Below, piece by piece: positions 63,762-64,000 of a DNA stretch of 64,000 nt (its first letter is position 1; each line of letters begins with the position of its first letter). A model generated the notes under the pieces. The model did not search any database, was not told the origin of the DNA, and was given only the letters and a program-made list of their open reading frames with translations. This DNA comes from Halalkalibacter sp. APA_J-10(15) (GTDB lineage: Bacteria > Bacillota > Bacilli > Bacillales > Bacillaceae_D), in contig NZ_JALKEV010000009.1 of assembly GCF_023017105.1 (NCBI RefSeq), positions 149,453 through 213,452 of the forward strand, read 5' to 3'. Both the position numbers and the translations under genes were made by a program.

Positions 63762-63786
63762 CTAATATTCATTGTTGTACGTACAA
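63734..63786 (-). promoter_or_regulatory. Pair of AraR-type operators
   Basis: A perfect palindrome TTGTACGTACAA (63775-63786) matches the core of the B. subtilis AraR box ATTTGTACGTACAAAT. A weaker match, TTTGTTCGTATGAT on the minus strand (63733-63746), lies 41 bases away centre to centre and covers the -10. Paired, spaced boxes are typical of cooperative AraR binding. Confidence 0.65.
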
Positions 63787-63882
63787 TAATAGTTTATACG
63801 TTTTTTTGCTTATTTACAAGATAATCAGTAAAAAAATTACTATGCTCAGTTCTCTTTATAACAAGTCTTGAAAAGTAACTAT

Positions 63883-63950
63883 CCGCCGGTAGAACCGGCG
63901 GTTTTAATTTCGCCCTATAAGGGCACTTTACTGACTGCCCCCTAAAGGGG
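63883..63950. repeat. Three tandem GC-rich hairpins at window edge
   Basis: CCGCCGGT/ACCGGCGG (63883-63901, 3-base loop, then GTTTTAATTT), GCCC/GGGC (63912-63924) and CCCC/GGGG (63939-63950). Their GC content stands out from the flanks. They resemble the subterminal hairpins of IS200/IS605-type elements, but no transposase is in view. No gene is seen from 63760 to the end. Confidence 0.4.
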
Positions 63951-64000
63951 ACTCTAAACTGACCGTCAACCGTTCACTTCTATTACTTATCTTTAAATGG

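Overview
The window looks like the chromosome of a low-GC, endospore-forming Bacillaceae bacterium. It carries a gerA-type germinant receptor operon, spmAB-dacB, a SpoVA operon and a CotF-like coat protein, and shows Bacillus-type signals (AGGAGG ribosome sites, sigma-A, sigma-E and sigma-G promoter shapes, LexA and AraR operators). From 7.4 to 32 kb the order resE-resD-resC-resB-resA-rluB-spmB-spmA-dacB ... scpB-scpA-DUF309-ribT-ribH-ribBA-ribE-ribD matches the Bacillus subtilis backbone as I remember it. No rRNA, tRNA, CRISPR array, prophage or complete insertion sequence was seen.

Layout. 1-3.7 kb: gerA-family operon (A, B, and C running off the left edge) behind a sigma-G-like promoter. 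3.8-7.3 kb: PduO-type cobalamin adenosyltransferase, then a B12 riboswitch controlling the B12-independent methionine synthase metE and a small downstream ORF. 7.4-16.6 kb: Res redox-sensing and cytochrome c biogenesis genes, rluB and the spore genes spmB-spmA-dacB. 16.7-25.4 kb: an island between dacB and scpB. It holds a seven-gene operon with the layout of the mobile spore heat-resistance operon spoVA2mob (DUF1657, YhcN/YlaJ lipoprotein, SpoVAC, SpoVAD, SpoVAE, DUF1657, and a DUF421+DUF1657 '2Duf' protein). It also holds two further DUF421 proteins, a coiled membrane-anchored protein, a phosphodiesterase-like lipoprotein and an N-terminally extended superoxide dismutase. 25.6-32.4 kb: scpAB, DUF309, ribT and the riboflavin operon under an FMN riboswitch. 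32.4-38.4 kb: a diacylglycerol-glucosyltransferase-like enzyme, a lipid kinase, a class II aldolase and a zinc alcohol dehydrogenase, then small proteins. 38.5-42.5 kb: a flavin monooxygenase, a YciI protein, a Mn riboswitch with two near-identical tandem terminators in front of ykvA-terC, and the Mn-dependent pyrophosphatase ppaC. 42.7-55 kb: accessory metabolism (TraB/GumN lipoprotein, GH2 beta-mannosidase, SUKH protein, YqjA-type exporter, aldehyde dehydrogenase), an SOS-controlled YolD protein behind twin LexA boxes, a SIMPL protein, a HAD phosphatase, NfrA and a PRC-barrel protein. 55-64 kb: CotF-like coat protein, PEP carboxylase with a structured leader, a BCCT osmolyte transporter, a frameshifted araM and a GH43 arabinofuranosidase whose promoter is bracketed by AraR boxes. 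The window ends in tandem hairpins that may be the edge of an IS200/IS605-like element.

Taken together, spmAB, dacB, the spoVA2mob-like operon, 2Duf and the SOD form one block concerned with spore core dehydration, inner-membrane properties and resistance. Several circuits are ligand-gated by RNA (B12, FMN, Mn2+). Intergenic spaces carry dispersed hairpin repeats, notably two inverted copies of a roughly 175-bp three-hairpin element, each lying between convergent genes.
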